A stretch of DNA of 5,779 nt, taken from positions 1 to 5,779 of the forward strand of contig RFHW01000124.1 of NCBI GenBank assembly GCA_003695745.1, given 5' to 3'. This DNA is from Methanobacteriota archaeon. Its GTDB lineage: Archaea; Hydrothermarchaeota; Hydrothermarchaeia; Hydrothermarchaeales; SZUA-236. This document shows positions 5,642-5,779 of the stretch, piece after piece. The position numbers were made by a program, and so were the translations under genes. The notes below the pieces were generated by a model. It was not told the DNA's origin and did not search any database. It saw only the letters and a program-made list of their open reading frames with translations. Position 1 is the stretch's first letter; every line of letters begins with the position of its first letter.

Positions 5642-5668
5642 AGCCCATGTATCACGGGGGTACGGGCT
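5642..5668 (+). other. Hairpin in the spacer after the coiled-coil genes
   Basis: AGCCC (5642-5646) pairs with GGGCT (5664-5668). After a two-base bulge, GTA (5649-5651) pairs with TAC (5661-5663), closing a loop of about 9 bases. It sits in the 154-bp spacer between the second coiled-coil gene and the oligo-T run and has no obvious coding role. It may be a 3' untranslated structure of the coiled-coil mRNA. Confidence 0.3.
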
Positions 5669-5728
5669 CTTCTGCTAGGGGATTCGCATTCTAAAACCCA
5701 AAAGAGCGTCTTTGAAGAACATGGCTGC

Positions 5729-5735
5729 TTTTTTT
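5729..5735 (+). terminator. Oligo-T terminator of the coiled-coil transcript
   Basis: Seven consecutive T residues on the plus strand, about 150 bases past the second coiled-coil gene, are the strongest T-run in this orientation and fit euryarchaeal oligo-T termination. The last two T's are shared with the stop codon of the possible convergent gene at the right edge. Confidence 0.45.
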
Positions 5736-5779
5736 AGTGGCTGAACATGTGCATGATGGGTATGAGCCTCGCGTACTCC
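5734..5779 (-). CDS. Possible C-terminus of a minus-strand gene entering from the right edge
   Basis: On the minus strand the last 42 complete-codon bases read EYARLIPIMHMFSH followed by TAA (5736-5734). The composition looks protein-like, and the codons (AGG, CTC, ATA, ATC) match usage in the other genes here. It would be convergent with the coiled-coil genes, which suits the T-run placed exactly at its end. It is too short to identify. The plus strand offers a competing reading from ATG 5745 (MCMMGMSLAYS), so this is only a modest preference. Confidence 0.35.
   Translation of the reverse strand, partial: EYARLIPIMHMFSH

Noticed and set aside
1..5779. CRISPR arrays, insertion sequences, rRNA genes
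   Set aside because: I saw no regularly spaced repeats, transposase motifs, terminal inverted repeats or rRNA-like sequence.

Overview
This window reads as a piece of an archaeal, most likely euryarchaeal, chromosome. Four things point that way. There is a glutamyl-tRNA synthetase of the archaeal/eukaryotic (GlnRS-like) type, and a compact Ogg2-type 8-oxoguanine glycosylase/lyase ending in the family's C-terminal lysine. There is a tRNA gene without an encoded CCA end. Several starts are preceded by archaeal BRE/TATA-like boxes and GGTG-type ribosome binding sites. The DNA is moderately GC-rich and uses AGG and ATA codons freely. I cannot name the genus; a methanogen or ANME-type lineage is possible but not shown.

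Layout, left to right. Positions 1-734 (minus) hold the first 244 codons of an ion-translocating membrane subunit of the complex I / Mrp antiporter family. It continues past the left edge and appears to be the first gene of its transcript, because a clear BRE/TATA element lies just upstream. Next, on the same strand, is the Ogg2-type glycosylase (848-1567). Divergent from it is gltX (1617-3281), and the best TATA for the glycosylase lies inside the first codons of gltX. gltX converges on an ArsR-like winged-helix regulator (3285-3803, minus), with only 3 bp between the two stop codons. The 3804-3970 interval holds the regulator's promoter and the trailer/terminator region of a tRNA-Gln(CUG) gene (3971-4043, minus). 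Divergent from the tRNA are two tandem plus-strand genes (4146-4892 and 4905-5579). Both encode one N-terminal membrane helix followed by a long charged cytoplasmic coiled coil, and they share two conserved blocks. A T7 run at 5729-5735 probably ends that unit. The last 46 bases may hold the C-terminus of a minus-strand gene entering from the right.

How the parts fit. GluRS and tRNA-Gln belong to one pathway: archaea usually make Gln-tRNA(Gln) indirectly, with GluRS charging tRNA-Gln with glutamate and GatDE amidating it. The tandem coiled-coil pair is the least explained part of the window and the best candidate for something undescribed. It looks like a duplicated membrane-anchored filament or tether pair, with no enzymatic domain visible in either protein.
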